DNA of 38,553 nucleotides from DATARH01 sp050246595 (GTDB lineage: Bacteria; Pseudomonadota; Alphaproteobacteria; ATCC43930; CGMCC-115725). The position numbers and the translations under genes were made by a program. Below, piece after piece: positions 27,075 through 35,708 of the stretch. The notes below the pieces were generated by a model that had not been told where the DNA came from, did not search any database, and was given only the letters and a program-made list of their open reading frames with translations. The DNA lies in assembly GCA_050246595.1 (NCBI GenBank), contig JBFWVT010000046.1, positions 1 to 38,553 on the forward strand, in the 5' to 3' direction. The first letter of the stretch is position 1. Every line of letters starts with the position of its first letter.

Positions 27075-28202
27075 GTGTCAAGGTTGTTTCGATCTTTTGT
27101 CATTGCGGCGGGGCTTGCCCTGGCGGCCGCCGGCGGCCCCTGGCACAGCGCTTGGGCGCAGGACATCAAGATCGCGGTCGTCGGGCCGATCACCGGGTCG
27201 AATGCGGCGATCGGCGAGCAGATGACCCGCGGTGCCCGCATGGCGGTCGAGGACATCAACGCCAAGGGCGGGGTCCTCGGCAGAAAGCTCGTCCTCGAAA
27301 TCGCCGACGATGCGTGCGACCCGAAGCAGGCCGTCGCGGCGGCGAACGATGTCGTCAACAAGGGCGCGATATTTATCGCCGGGCACTACTGCTCGTCATC
27401 ATCGATACCGGCTTCGGCCGTTTATCATGAGGCGGGGGTGCTGCAGATAACCCCGGCCTCGACCAATCCGGCACTGACCGACGATGCCGCCAAGAAAGGC
27501 TGGAACAACGTATTCCGCGTCTGCGGACGCGACGACGCGCAGGGCGCGGTCGCCGGCAAGTACCTCGCCGACCATTATAAAGGCAAGAATGTCGCGATCG
27601 TTCACGACAAGACCGCCTATGGCAAAGGCCTTGCCGACGAGACCAAAAAAGCCGCCAACAAGCTCGGCGTCAAGGAAGCGATGTACGAGGCGATCAATCA
27701 GGGCGACAAGGATTTCACCGCTCTCGTCAGCAAGATGAAGCAGGCCAATATCGACGTGATCTATTTCGGCGGCTATCAGACCGAAGCAGGACTGATCGTC
27801 CGCCAGGGGCGCGACCAGGGTCTGAAGGCGCCGCTGATCGGCGGCGACGCGCTCGTCACCGAGGAGTTCTGGAAGATCACCGGGCCGGCCGGCGAGGGCA
27901 CGCTGATGACCTTCGCGCCCGATCCGCGCAAGGTTCCCGCGGCCAAGGAGGTTGTCGACCGGTTCATGGCCCAGGGTTATAATCCCGAGGGGTACACGCT
28001 CTATACCTACGCGGCGATCCAGGCGTTCAAGGACGCGGCGGGAAAGGCCAAATCGGTAAAGCTCGACGAATTATCGAAGAACCTGAAATCGATGAAATCC
28101 GATACCGTGATCGGCACGCTCGACTGGAACGACAAGGGCGATATCACCGATCCGAAATACGTCTTCTACATCTGGAAGGACGGCAAATACGCCGAGATGT
28201 GA
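27075..28202 (+). CDS. livK: Branched-chain amino acid-binding periplasmic protein (LivJ/LivK type), importer cluster 2
   Basis: Periplasmic binding protein that delivers Leu, Ile, Val or related amino acids to LivHM of cluster 2. Of 375 residues, the signal peptide is RLFRSFVIAAGLALAAAG with probable cleavage at AWA|QDIK (after residue 28). The mature start IKIAVVGPITGSNAAIGEQM and then ARMAVEDINAKGG, ADDACDPKQAVAAAND and AGHYCSSSSIPAS match E. coli LivJ/LivK closely, including the serines that bind the ligand carboxylate. GTG at 27075 has GGGAGG six bases upstream, preferred over an ATG-like upstream extension. It is followed by a hairpin that separates it from a convergent gene. Confidence 0.94.
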   Translation: MSRLFRSFVIAAGLALAAAGGPWHSAWAQDIKIAVVGPITGSNAAIGEQMTRGARMAVEDINAKGGVLGRKLVLEIADDACDPKQAVAAANDVVNKGAIFIAGHYCSSSSIPASAVYHEAGVLQITPASTNPALTDDAAKKGWNNVFRVCGRDDAQGAVAGKYLADHYKGKNVAIVHDKTAYGKGLADETKKAANKLGVKEAMYEAINQGDKDFTALVSKMKQANIDVIYFGGYQTEAGLIVRQGRDQGLKAPLIGGDALVTEEFWKITGPAGEGTLMTFAPDPRKVPAAKEVVDRFMAQGYNPEGYTLYTYAAIQAFKDAAGKAKSVKLDELSKNLKSMKSDTVIGTLDWNDKGDITDPKYVFYIWKDGKYAEM

Positions 28203-28209
28203 CCAAGGC

Positions 28210-28237
28210 GGTTCCTCCCCGGAGCCGGGGAGGAGCC
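28210..28237. terminator. GC-rich hairpin between livK and a convergent gene
   Basis: GGTTCCTCCCCGG (28210-28222), loop AG, CCGGGGAGGAGCC (28225-28237) pairs along 13 bases with one G-T pair. It begins eight bases after the livK stop and lies within 45 bases of non-coding sequence between convergent genes, so a two-way terminator is likely even without a T-run. The two-base loop and the CTCCCC/GGGGAG core resemble the CCCTCCCCCGC repeat family. Confidence 0.6.
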
Positions 28238-28247
28238 GAACCCCGCC

Positions 28248-28856
28248 TCAACTCGGCGGCTTCATCGCGACGTCGAGCATCACATTGGGCAGGATCTCGC
28301 GCAGGACACCGCGCAAGGTCGCCTCGTCGGAAGCGGTCGCCGACGCGATCAGGCGCCGCGAGCCGCGGCGCAACACCCGCGCCGTCGCGCGTCCTTCGAT
28401 CCCGGGGCGGATCGTCGCGAACACCTCGGCCGGCTCGACCCGCCGCAAGACGCGCTTCAGCGCTTGCAGACCTTCCCCGGTCTCGACATCGAGCGCCGGG
28501 TTGTCGGCCGCTTCCGGCTCGGCCTCCTCGTCAACCGCGGACTCGACCGCCTCGACCGGCCGGTGCCGCGCCAGCGACTGATAAACGGCGCGGCCGGCTT
28601 CGGTATCGATCCGCGACTGCAATTCCCAGCTCTCGCCGCGCGCCGACAATTCCGTGATCAGCGCGAACAGATCGTCGCAATCGTCCTCATGCGTGCAAGT
28701 CAGAAAGGCCAGCCGGCCGTCGTGTTCGATGACGCGATCGTCGTCCTCGGCAAATCCCAATTCGCCAAGCGCGTTGTCGAGCGCCCGGCGCGAGGCGACG
28801 AGAAGCACCGTCACGTGCAGACGGCGGCCGGGGTCCGGTGCTTCGTTCTCGGCCAT
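28248..28856 (-). CDS. Protein of unknown function downstream of rodA (202 residues)
   Basis: I do not recognise a family. The N-terminal half is an alpha/beta-like region (LHVTVLLVASRRALDNALGE, HDGRLAFLTCTHEDDCDDLF), then there is a very acidic linker (VDEEAEPEAADNPALDVETG, about 115-135) and a C-terminal part rich in Arg and small residues (RRVEPAEVFATIRPGIEGRA). It has no signal or membrane segment. The ATG at 28856 follows GAGGATCAC; a TTG at 28877 is the alternative. It starts 51 bases after rodA on the same strand and may be the last gene of the elongation cluster, but a link to cell shape is only positional. Confidence 0.7.
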   Translation of the reverse strand: MAENEAPDPGRRLHVTVLLVASRRALDNALGELGFAEDDDRVIEHDGRLAFLTCTHEDDCDDLFALITELSARGESWELQSRIDTEAGRAVYQSLARHRPVEAVESAVDEEAEPEAADNPALDVETGEGLQALKRVLRRVEPAEVFATIRPGIEGRATARVLRRGSRRLIASATASDEATLRGVLREILPNVMLDVAMKPPS

Positions 28857-28907
28857 GTGATCCTCAACCCTCCGCAACAGGATGCCGCCCCCGACGTGCT
28901 CTCCCGG

Positions 28908-30062
28908 TCAGCCGAGCCGGCTCTCGCCGTACCGGCTGAGCCGCACGTCGCGGTGGATGCCGATATTCATCAACAGCCCGAACCCGAGCAGCACCGCAAT
29001 CATCGCCGTACCACCATAGGAGATCAGCGGCAAAGGCACCCCAACCACCGGGATCAACCCGGTCACCATTGCCGTATTGATAAACGCATATAAAAAGAAA
29101 TTGGTCGCGATGCCCAGCCCAAGCAGGCGGCCGAACCGGCTGCGGCAGCCCAGCGCGATCGCAAAGGCATAAACCAGCACAACCAGATAAAGGGCGAGCA
29201 GGGTCAACCCGCCGACCAGCCCGAATTCCTCGGCGATCATCGTAAAGATGAAGTCGGTCTGCTTTTCCGGCAGAAAGCTCAGATGGCTCTGCGTCCCCTG
29301 CAAAAACCCCTTGCCGAACAGCCCGCCCGATCCCAGCGCGATTTTTGATTGCAGAATGTGATACCCAGCGCCGAGCGGGTCGCGATCGGGATCGAGGAAT
29401 GTATAAAGCCGGCTCTTCTGATAACCGTGCAGCAGCGACCAGGCCAGCGGCGCGGTCGCAACCGCTCCCGCCCCCGCCGCCGCGAACATCCAGATCGGTA
29501 CACCGGCGAGAAACAACAGCGCGCCGCCGGCTGCGAGCAGCATCATCGCCGTGCCGAGATCGGGCTGCTTGAGCACCAGCAGCACCGGAACCGCAATCAT
29601 CAGCGCCGGGACCAGCAGATAGCGGACCCGGCCGCTGTTTTCCGGCGGCAGACAGTGGAAATACCGCGCCAGCGCCAACACGAGGGCGATTTTCATCACC
29701 TCGGAGGGCTGCAACTGAAACGAGCCGATGCCGATCCAGCGCTGCGCCCCCATCCCGACGATCCCGCGCAGATCAACTGCGACAACCAGCATCAGCGCGG
29801 CGGCATAGATCCAGTAGGCGGCACGGAACAGGTAGGTTACATCGATAATCGCGACCACGATTACCGTCACCAGCACGCTTGCAAAGCGGATCATCTGCCG
29901 CGACGCCCAGGGGTCTAAATCACCGCTCGCGGCCGAATACAGCATTGCGAACCCGATCCCGGCGATCAGCCCCAGCAGCAGCAGCAATCCCCACTGGATG
30001 CCGCGGAATTTGTCGGCGAGCGTCAATTCGCGCCGCGCGATGCGCAAGGGCCGGTTCATCAT
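28908..30062 (-). CDS. rodA: Peptidoglycan glycosyltransferase RodA (SEDS family)
   Basis: SEDS-family polymerase that adds lipid II to glycan strands during side-wall growth, acting with PBP2. Of 384 residues, about ten hydrophobic segments are seen. Catalytic-loop Asp270 lies in LPEKQTDFIFTMIAEE, corresponding to E. coli Asp262, and the end shows GLIPVVGVPLPLISYGGT and MNIGIHRD. The start ATG at 30062 overlaps the mrdA stop (ATGA), with GGGAGGCG upstream; a second ATG at 30059 is in the same frame. The same-strand order mreB-mreC-mreD-mrdA-rodA indicates a single elongasome operon. Confidence 0.96.
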   Translation of the reverse strand: MMNRPLRIARRELTLADKFRGIQWGLLLLLGLIAGIGFAMLYSAASGDLDPWASRQMIRFASVLVTVIVVAIIDVTYLFRAAYWIYAAALMLVVAVDLRGIVGMGAQRWIGIGSFQLQPSEVMKIALVLALARYFHCLPPENSGRVRYLLVPALMIAVPVLLVLKQPDLGTAMMLLAAGGALLFLAGVPIWMFAAAGAGAVATAPLAWSLLHGYQKSRLYTFLDPDRDPLGAGYHILQSKIALGSGGLFGKGFLQGTQSHLSFLPEKQTDFIFTMIAEEFGLVGGLTLLALYLVVLVYAFAIALGCRSRFGRLLGLGIATNFFLYAFINTAMVTGLIPVVGVPLPLISYGGTAMIAVLLGFGLLMNIGIHRDVRLSRYGESRLG

Positions 30063-32023
30063 TGCTCGCCGCCTCCCGCCGCAGCGGCCGCACCGGGCAT
30101 GTGCCGGCCGGGTACGATCCCGGCCATTGCCTCCGGCGTCGGCACAAGACGCGCCGGGTCGCGGCGTTGCGCTTCGAGCAGCACGTCGCGGCAGATCGGC
30201 GCCGCGACCGCGGACCCGCCGCCGGCATCCGCGCCGCCATGCTCGACAACAACGGCGCAGACATAGCGCGGCTCCCGAACCGGCGCATAGGCCACGAACA
30301 GCGCGTGATCGCGCTCCTTCCACGGAACCTGCGACGCCTTGCGGACGCCGCGCTCGCGCTCCCATTGGGTAATGCGGCGCACCTGCGAGGTGCCCGATTT
30401 ACCGCCCATCGCATAGGCCGGATCGGCGATGCGGGCGGCGTAGGCAGTGCCGCGCGGCTCGTTGACGACGGCATTCATCGCGTCGAGCAACAGCGCGAGG
30501 TGGCCCGGAGCGATGCCGAGCGGAGCAAAGGACGGCGCCGTCTCCTCGCTCCCCGGCGGCATCGGCCCCGGTTGCATCGGTCCATCGCGCACCAGACGCG
30601 GCAGGACGGCCCGTCCGGTCACGAGGCGGGCGGTCATCGCAGCCAATTGCAGCGGAGTAGCGAGCACGGCGCCCTGACCGATCCCGGCGATCAGCGTTTC
30701 GCCGGTGGTCCACGCGCCGCCCGCATTCCGCCGTTTCCATTCGCGGCCGGGGATCAGCCCACCGCGCTCGCCCGGGATTTCGAGGCCGAGCGGGTTGCCA
30801 AAGCCGAAGCGGCGCGCCATCGCGGCGAGACGGTCGATACCAAGCCGCCGCGCCGTCTCATAGAAGAAGACATCGCAGGATTGCTTGATTGCGTCGCGCA
30901 ACCGCAGCGTGCCGTGTCCGCCCTTTCTCCAGCAATGGAACGTCGCGCTTCCAAGGGCGAAATGGCCGGGGCAATGGATCGCGGTCTCCGGTGTAATCAC
31001 GCCGGCCTCAAGCCCGGCCAAGGCGACCACCGGCTTGAATGTCGAGCCGGGCGGATAAGCGCCGGCTGCCGCCTTGTCGATCAGCGGGTGGCGCTCGTCG
31101 GTCGACAGCGCCTGCCAGGCCGCGCGCGTCAGCCCGGTCGAGAACTGCATCGGGTCGAAGCTCGGGGTCGACAGCATCGCGAGGACGTCGCCAGTTGCCG
31201 CATCCAGCAGCACGCAGGCGACGCTGGGGTCGCGCTCGACGCGGCGGGCGACAAATTCCTGCATCGCGACATCGATCCCGAGCACGACATCCTCGCCTAC
31301 CTGCCCCGGCCGGCGCGACAGCTCGCGCACGACGCGGCCATAGGCGTTCACCTCGACCTCGCTGGCCCCGGCCCGGCCGCGTAGCCGCACATCCTGCGAT
31401 TTCTCGATCCCGCTCTTGCCGATGCGGAAGTCGGGCAATTGGAGCAGCGGGTCGCCGGTCAGGTCCTTTTCGGAAACCGCCGCCACATAGCCCAGCACAT
31501 GCGCCATAATCGCACCGTGAGGGTAGTTCCGGACCAGCCCCTCCTCGATCGCCACCCCGGGCAGTTCCGGAACGGCGACCTCGATGCGCGCGACCTCGTG
31601 CCAACTCAGATTGGCGCGCACGACGACCGGGACAAAGCTGTGCCTGCGGCGCGCCTCGCGCAATACGCGGCGCCGGTCGGCCTCGTCCAGCTCGACCACG
31701 CCGCCGAGTGCCCGCAACGTCGCGTCGAGATCGCCGGTCTGCTCCGGCACGACGACGACGCGGAAATTGCGCCGGTTGTCGGCGAGGCTGACGCCGAAGC
31801 GGTCGAGGATGCGTCCGCGCGCCGGTGCCAGCAGCCTCAGATTGATCCGGTTCTCCTCGGCGAGGACCGCATAACGGTCGCTCTCGATGATCTGCAACTG
31901 GTACAGGCGGGCAACCAGCGCGGCGCCGAGCAGCCCCTGCCCCGCCGCGAGCAGCGCGGTCCGCCGGGTCAGCAGCGTGTCGCGCTGGTTATCGCGAGGC
32001 ACGGAAGCCAGCCTGGCCCGCAC
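30059..32023 (-). CDS. mrdA: Penicillin-binding protein 2 (MrdA), transpeptidase
   Basis: Class B penicillin-binding protein that cross-links peptidoglycan in the elongasome, anchored in the inner membrane and partnered by RodA. Of 654 residues, a membrane anchor is at about 20-45 (ALLAAGQGLLGAALVARLYQ) and the pedestal domain follows. The transpeptidase motifs are PPGSTFKPV (Ser327 nucleophile, Lys330), SCD (Ser382-Asp384, the SxN-like motif with Asp) and KSGT (542-545). The C-terminus is Pro/Gly/Ala-rich (MPGAAAAAGGGEQ). The GTG at 32023 lies three bases after the mreD stop; upstream in-frame sequence is closed by a stop codon, so the start is well bounded although its ribosome site is weak. 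Confidence 0.96.
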   Translation of the reverse strand: MRARLASVPRDNQRDTLLTRRTALLAAGQGLLGAALVARLYQLQIIESDRYAVLAEENRINLRLLAPARGRILDRFGVSLADNRRNFRVVVVPEQTGDLDATLRALGGVVELDEADRRRVLREARRRHSFVPVVVRANLSWHEVARIEVAVPELPGVAIEEGLVRNYPHGAIMAHVLGYVAAVSEKDLTGDPLLQLPDFRIGKSGIEKSQDVRLRGRAGASEVEVNAYGRVVRELSRRPGQVGEDVVLGIDVAMQEFVARRVERDPSVACVLLDAATGDVLAMLSTPSFDPMQFSTGLTRAAWQALSTDERHPLIDKAAAGAYPPGSTFKPVVALAGLEAGVITPETAIHCPGHFALGSATFHCWRKGGHGTLRLRDAIKQSCDVFFYETARRLGIDRLAAMARRFGFGNPLGLEIPGERGGLIPGREWKRRNAGGAWTTGETLIAGIGQGAVLATPLQLAAMTARLVTGRAVLPRLVRDGPMQPGPMPPGSEETAPSFAPLGIAPGHLALLLDAMNAVVNEPRGTAYAARIADPAYAMGGKSGTSQVRRITQWERERGVRKASQVPWKERDHALFVAYAPVREPRYVCAVVVEHGGADAGGGSAVAAPICRDVLLEAQRRDPARLVPTPEAMAGIVPGRHMPGAAAAAGGGEQ

Positions 32024-32026
32024 GCA

Positions 32027-32560
32027 TCATGCGGAGACGCCGATCAGCGAACGCTGGCTGCGTGCCAGGGCCAGGCTTGCCGCCGGGAACAGCGCGAGGG
32101 TCAACGCGCCGCGAATGATCGCGGTCCGCAGATCGAACAGGCTGAGCTGCAATGCGCAATGCAGCGCCCACAATCCCAGCATGGCAGCGCCCGCGAGTGC
32201 CGCGAACCCGGCCCACACGAACGGAAAAGGCCGGCCGACAAAATGGCGGCGATAGCGCAGCACGGCCGCCCGCGCGAGAAGCAGCATCAGCGCGCTCGTC
32301 GGGAGCATCGCACCGGTCGCCAGATCCTGTGCGAAGCCGACCGCGAACAACGCGCTTGGCGGCAGCAGATCGGGCCGGTAGACCGACCAGTGATAGACCG
32401 CCATCAGCGCAAAGGCCGGGGTCAGCGCGGCATAATCGGGGACCGGCAGCGGCAATACGCCGATGGCGGAAGCGGCCACCACCGTCGCGGTCGGCAAAAA
32501 CCGCGCGATCCCCCGTTTCGCCCGCAGCGAAGAGGGAAGAGTGGAGAGGTTCAGGGCCAC
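32027..32560 (-). CDS. mreD: Rod shape-determining protein MreD
   Basis: Inner-membrane component of the elongasome, thought to link MreC and the RodA-PBP2 pair. Of 177 residues there are about five hydrophobic segments (TVVAASAIGVLPLPVP; YAALTPAFALMAVYHW; PSALFAVGFAQDLATG; PTSALMLLLARAAVLRYR; AALAGAAMLGLWALHCAL). PDLLPPSALFAVGFAQDL is the conserved MreD stretch. The GTG at 32560 starts three bases after the mreC stop, and its stop is three bases before the mrdA start, giving a tight unit. Confidence 0.92.
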   Translation of the reverse strand: MALNLSTLPSSLRAKRGIARFLPTATVVAASAIGVLPLPVPDYAALTPAFALMAVYHWSVYRPDLLPPSALFAVGFAQDLATGAMLPTSALMLLLARAAVLRYRRHFVGRPFPFVWAGFAALAGAAMLGLWALHCALQLSLFDLRTAIIRGALTLALFPAASLALARSQRSLIGVSA

Positions 32561-32563
32561 TGC

Positions 32564-33457
32564 TCAGTGTGTCCCCGTGGCGTCCGCATCCGACGCCTTG
32601 CCCGGCCGTTTCCGGCCGGACCCGGAAGGCGCCGGCTCCGGCAGACCGCCGGCCAGCCCGTAATCGACCAGCAGCACGTAGTCGAGCTGTGACAACTCGG
32701 CATAGGGTTCGATCCGGGCGCCGCCCGGGTCGAGCGCCGCGACGACGCCGACCGGCAGACCGGGCGGGAATACGCCGCCATCGCCGGAGGTCACGATCCG
32801 ATCGCCGATCCTGATCGCTTTCGGCTCGCTCGCGAACACCAGACGCGGGCGGTCGGAATTGTCGCCGGCCAGCACCGCGCTGGTCCGCGACGCCGGGATC
32901 ACGACCGGGATGCGCGAGTTGAGGTCGGTAATCAGCAGCACCCGCGCCGCGCGGCGTCCGACCTCGGTCAGCCGCCCGATCAGCCCGCCTTCGGCGATCG
33001 CCGCCTGACCGCGTGCGACCCCCTGATCCGCGCCGGCATTGACCAGCGCCGTCCGCACATAGAGACCACTTGAATTGCCGATCAGCCGCGCCGTCACGTA
33101 AGCGACGCCGCTTTCCGGCACCACCTTCAGCAAGCCGCGCATGGCCTCGTTTTCGGCCGAAAGTTTCAGCGCGACCTGCTGCCATTGCAGCAGCTTGCGG
33201 TTTTCCTCGGCGAGACGGAGATTGTCCTGATAAATATTCGCCATGCCGCGCACGCGTTCGACCGCCGCCGTGGCGGCACCCAGCGGCTGCGACAGCGCGT
33301 CGAGAACCGGCGCGGCCATGTCGGCTATGCCGGTGCGCAGCGGCTCGAACATGGCCTGATCCGCCTTGCCGATCAGGACAATCGCCGCCGCCAGCACGAT
33401 CAGCAGCGTCGGAGCCGTGCGCTGCGCCCTGGCGCGCAACTGCGTCGCCACGCGCAT
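32564..33457 (-). CDS. mreC: Rod shape-determining protein MreC
   Basis: Periplasmic scaffold anchored in the inner membrane that activates PBP2-RodA. With a start at 33457 the protein is 297 residues: one membrane helix (PTLLIVLAAAIVLIGKADQA), a coiled coil (IYQDNLRLAEENRKLLQWQQ, about 66-100), then beta-barrel domains with GVAYVTARLIGNSSGLYVRT and SGDGGVFPPGLPVGVV. The ATG at 33457 has GAGGGGAG six bases upstream; ATGs at 33517 and 33568 would add an Arg-rich N-terminus and lack a ribosome site, though some relatives do carry basic extensions. The C-terminus is charged and Gly/Ser-rich. Confidence 0.92.
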   Translation of the reverse strand: MRVATQLRARAQRTAPTLLIVLAAAIVLIGKADQAMFEPLRTGIADMAAPVLDALSQPLGAATAAVERVRGMANIYQDNLRLAEENRKLLQWQQVALKLSAENEAMRGLLKVVPESGVAYVTARLIGNSSGLYVRTALVNAGADQGVARGQAAIAEGGLIGRLTEVGRRAARVLLITDLNSRIPVVIPASRTSAVLAGDNSDRPRLVFASEPKAIRIGDRIVTSGDGGVFPPGLPVGVVAALDPGGARIEPYAELSQLDYVLLVDYGLAGGLPEPAPSGSGRKRPGKASDADATGTH

Positions 33458-33604
33458 CAGCAACTCCCCTCGGCCGTTCTCCCGCCGTCGCCCGCGCCGG
33501 GGGCGCGCACGCGGCATGTCCGGCGCCGCGGAACTGTCATTCCCCCCGACATCCCCCGCCCAAAGCACCCCTGCCCCAGCCCTGGGCGAGTTTAATAACC
33601 CGCG

Positions 33605-34642
33605 TTACATGCTGATCAAAAGGTTTTTCAGCGTTTTCATCTCCTCCAGCGCGCGGCCGGTTCCGAGCGCGACGCAGCTGAGCGGGTCCTCGGCGATCGA
33701 GACCGGCAGCCCGGTCGCGTGGCGCAGCACGAAATCCAGATTGGCGAGCAGCGCGCCGCCGCCGGTCAGCACGATGCCCTTGTCGACGATATCAGCGGCC
33801 AGTTCGGGCGCGGTATGTTCGAGCGCGACCTTGACCGCCTCGACGATCTGTCCGACCGGCTCGGCGAGGCTCTCGCAGACCTGCCGCTCGGTGATGACGA
33901 TCTCCTTCGGCACGCCGTTCATCAGGTCGCGGCCCTTGATCTCCAGGATGCGGCCTTCGCCGTCCTCCGGCAGGCAGGCGGAACCGATCTCCTTTTTGAT
34001 CCGCTCGGCGGTGCTCTCGCCGATCAAGAGGCTGTGATAGCGGCGGATATAGCCGATGATCGCTTCGTCCATCTTGTCACCGCCGACCCGCACCGAGCGC
34101 GAATAGACGATGCCGCCGAGCGAGAGGACGGCGACTTCGGTCGTGCCGCCGCCGATATCGACGATCATCGACCCGGTCGGCTCGGTGACGGGCAGTCCGG
34201 CCCCGATCGCCGCCGCCATCGGCTCCTCGATCAGAAAGACGCGACGCGCCCCCGCACTTTCCGCCGATTCCTGGATCGCACGGCGCTCGACGGCGGTCGA
34301 ACCCGACGGCACGCAGATGATGATCTGCGGGCTGGCGAAACTGCGGCGGTTATGCACCTTGCGGATGAAATGCTTGATCATTTCCTCCGCGACCTCGAAA
34401 TCGGCGATGACCCCGTCGCGCAGCGGCCGGATCGCCTGGATGTTGCCGGGCGTGCGGCCGAGCATCTGCTTGGCCTCCTCGCCGACCGCCAGGACCTGCT
34501 TGCGGCCTTTGACGCTGGCGATCGCGACGACCGAGGGTTCGTTGAGGACGATGCCGCGTCCCTTGACATAGACAAGGGTGTTGGCCGTCCCCAGGTCGAT
34601 CGCCATGTCGGCGGACAGCAACCCCAGCATTCTACCAATCAT
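33605..34642 (-). CDS. mreB: Actin-like rod-shape protein MreB
   Basis: Bacterial actin that forms membrane-bound filaments guiding the elongasome. Of 345 residues, the phosphate 1 motif is MAIDLGTANTLVY (13-25), PLRDGVIADFEVAEEMI follows, phosphate 2 is MIVDIGGGTTEVAVLS, and the adenosine motif is IVLTGGGALLANLD. The start MIGRMLGLLSADMAIDLG matches alphaproteobacterial MreB, whose N-terminal amphipathic stretch contacts the membrane. It is the first gene of the elongation cluster. A gap of about 147 bases to mreC, longer than the other joins, could hold an internal promoter or the alternative mreC starts. Confidence 0.97.
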   Translation of the reverse strand: MIGRMLGLLSADMAIDLGTANTLVYVKGRGIVLNEPSVVAIASVKGRKQVLAVGEEAKQMLGRTPGNIQAIRPLRDGVIADFEVAEEMIKHFIRKVHNRRSFASPQIIICVPSGSTAVERRAIQESAESAGARRVFLIEEPMAAAIGAGLPVTEPTGSMIVDIGGGTTEVAVLSLGGIVYSRSVRVGGDKMDEAIIGYIRRYHSLLIGESTAERIKKEIGSACLPEDGEGRILEIKGRDLMNGVPKEIVITERQVCESLAEPVGQIVEAVKVALEHTAPELAADIVDKGIVLTGGGALLANLDFVLRHATGLPVSIAEDPLSCVALGTGRALEEMKTLKNLLISM

Positions 34643-34914
34643 TGTCCGGATGGATCCAAAGTAGCGGCGGAGCCGTCGCTCCCGCGAGTATGACGGCGGC
34701 GGACCAGATCTCGTTCGCGCTCAATGTATTGGCCGCCTTGCCGAGCAATCGGCAGGGCCCGCCGGCACCGGCGCGCGGCTCCAGCATCGCTCCCTGCTCC
34801 GGGGCTGATCCTTGCGGATCGCCCGTTCTATTTCAAGCAGCGCGTATTCCGCGGCATGGACGCTGCGGATGACAGGCGGAACTTCTCTCGCATCCAAGGT
34901 CTGGAGGGACGGGT
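34643..34914. other. Divergent intergenic region between mreB and a ribbon-helix-helix gene
   Basis: These 272 bases should hold the mreB operon promoter (leftward) and that of the ribbon-helix-helix gene (rightward). No reading frame here has family-like sequence or a ribosome site, and I see no repeat. The GGAGGGA at 34902-34908 belongs to the downstream gene. Confidence 0.5.
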
Positions 34915-35184
34915 TTGGCACCGATAAACGAGAGGGCACCGGTCAAGCATTCGGTCCGGATCGCCGGTCATGCGACGAGCGTTTCGCTGGAGCCGGCTTT
35001 CTGGGAGGCGCTGTGCGAAATCGCCGCGCGGCGGCAGGTTCCGGTCGACGCGCTGCTGACCGAAATCGATGCCGGGCGCGGCGGCAATCTGTCGAGCGCG
35101 ATACGCCTGTTCGTTCTGGCAAGCTGCCGCCGCGGCGAACTGCTCCCCGAGCCTCGCAATCCGGCCGATCAGCCGGCGCCATAG
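34915..35184 (+). CDS. Ribbon-helix-helix domain protein (RHH_4 type)
   Basis: Small DNA-binding-type protein of the RHH_4 group common in alphaproteobacteria. Of 89 residues, the core is KHSVRIAGHATSVSLEPAFW and EALCEIAARRQVPVDALLTE, then GGNLSSAIRLFVL (about 11-77): a strand followed by two helices as in MetJ/Arc proteins. TTG at 34915 is supported by GGAGGGA six bases upstream and by the family's N-terminus; no ATG or GTG lies suitably near. It is divergent from mreB and convergent with the carboxymuconolactone decarboxylase-like gene. No toxin gene accompanies it, so it is unlikely to be an antitoxin. Target unknown. Confidence 0.88.
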   Translation: MAPINERAPVKHSVRIAGHATSVSLEPAFWEALCEIAARRQVPVDALLTEIDAGRGGNLSSAIRLFVLASCRRGELLPEPRNPADQPAP

Positions 35185-35250
35185 GCAGAGCGGCGTTGCG
35201 TCCGTACACAGACAAAGCCGCCCCGCGAACGCAGCGCGATGCGACCGAAT

Positions 35251-35274
35251 GCGGGCCGCCTTCCGGAGGCCCGC
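35251..35274. terminator. Hairpin between convergent genes
   Basis: GCGGGCC (35251-35257) and GGCCCGC (35268-35274) form a 7-bp stem with a ten-base loop in the 100-base gap between the ribbon-helix-helix gene and the convergent decarboxylase-family gene. No T-run follows, so its role as a terminator is tentative. Confidence 0.4.
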
Positions 35275-35284
35275 GATCCGCCGC

Positions 35285-35626
35285 TTACGGATTCTTTTCG
35301 AAAACATCCTTGGCGACCAGCGCCGCGGTCATCGCCGCCGGCCAGCCGGCGTAGAACGCCAGATGGGTGATCATCTCGCCGATCTCTTCCTTGGTAACGC
35401 CGTTTTGCAAGGCGCGCGCGAGATGCCCGTCGAGCTGCTTTTCCCGGCCGAGCGCGAGCAAGGTCGCGACCGTGATCAGGCTGCGGTCGCGCTTTGACAG
35501 ACCGGGGCGCTCCCAGACCTCGCCGTAGATCACCGTGTCCGAAATCTCCGCGAGTTTCGGCACGGTGCCGCGGATTGCCTCGCGGGCCGGCGAGGTCACC
35601 AACGGCGTGGTCGGTTTTGCGGGCAT
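35285..35626 (-). CDS. Carboxymuconolactone decarboxylase-family protein
   Basis: Small helical protein of the CMD/AhpD superfamily. Of 113 residues, the characteristic stretch is RPGLSKRDRSLITVATLLAL, then LDGHLARALQNGVTKEEIGE and ITHLAFYAGWPAAMTAA, which match the gamma-carboxymuconolactone decarboxylase branch. It contains no Cys at all, so it cannot be an AhpD-type peroxidase with a CxxC centre. The actual reaction is unknown; many such single-domain proteins are uncharacterised, and no protocatechuate-pathway genes are nearby. The ATG at 35626 has a strong AGGAGGGAG ribosome site. It is divergent from the ketopantoate reductase-like gene, 82 bases away. Confidence 0.9.
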   Translation of the reverse strand: MPAKPTTPLVTSPAREAIRGTVPKLAEISDTVIYGEVWERPGLSKRDRSLITVATLLALGREKQLDGHLARALQNGVTKEEIGEMITHLAFYAGWPAAMTAALVAKDVFEKNP

Positions 35627-35708
35627 GGCTCCCTCCTGGGCTGGTCTGGCCGTTCAGCCTAGAGTAAACGCGTCGGGATGAAGGATGGCTTTCTGCCGGG
35701 GGGCTGAT

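Noticed and set aside
29879..32692. Two long plus-strand open frames opposite mrdA, mreD and rodA
   Set aside because: Shadows of the confirmed elongasome genes.
34915..35184. Ribbon-helix-helix protein as antitoxin of a toxin-antitoxin pair
   Set aside because: No small toxin-like gene is adjacent; neighbours are mreB (divergent) and a decarboxylase-family gene (convergent).
35285..35626. AhpD-type alkylhydroperoxidase
   Set aside because: The protein has no cysteine, so the CxxC catalytic centre is absent; kept as CMD family only.
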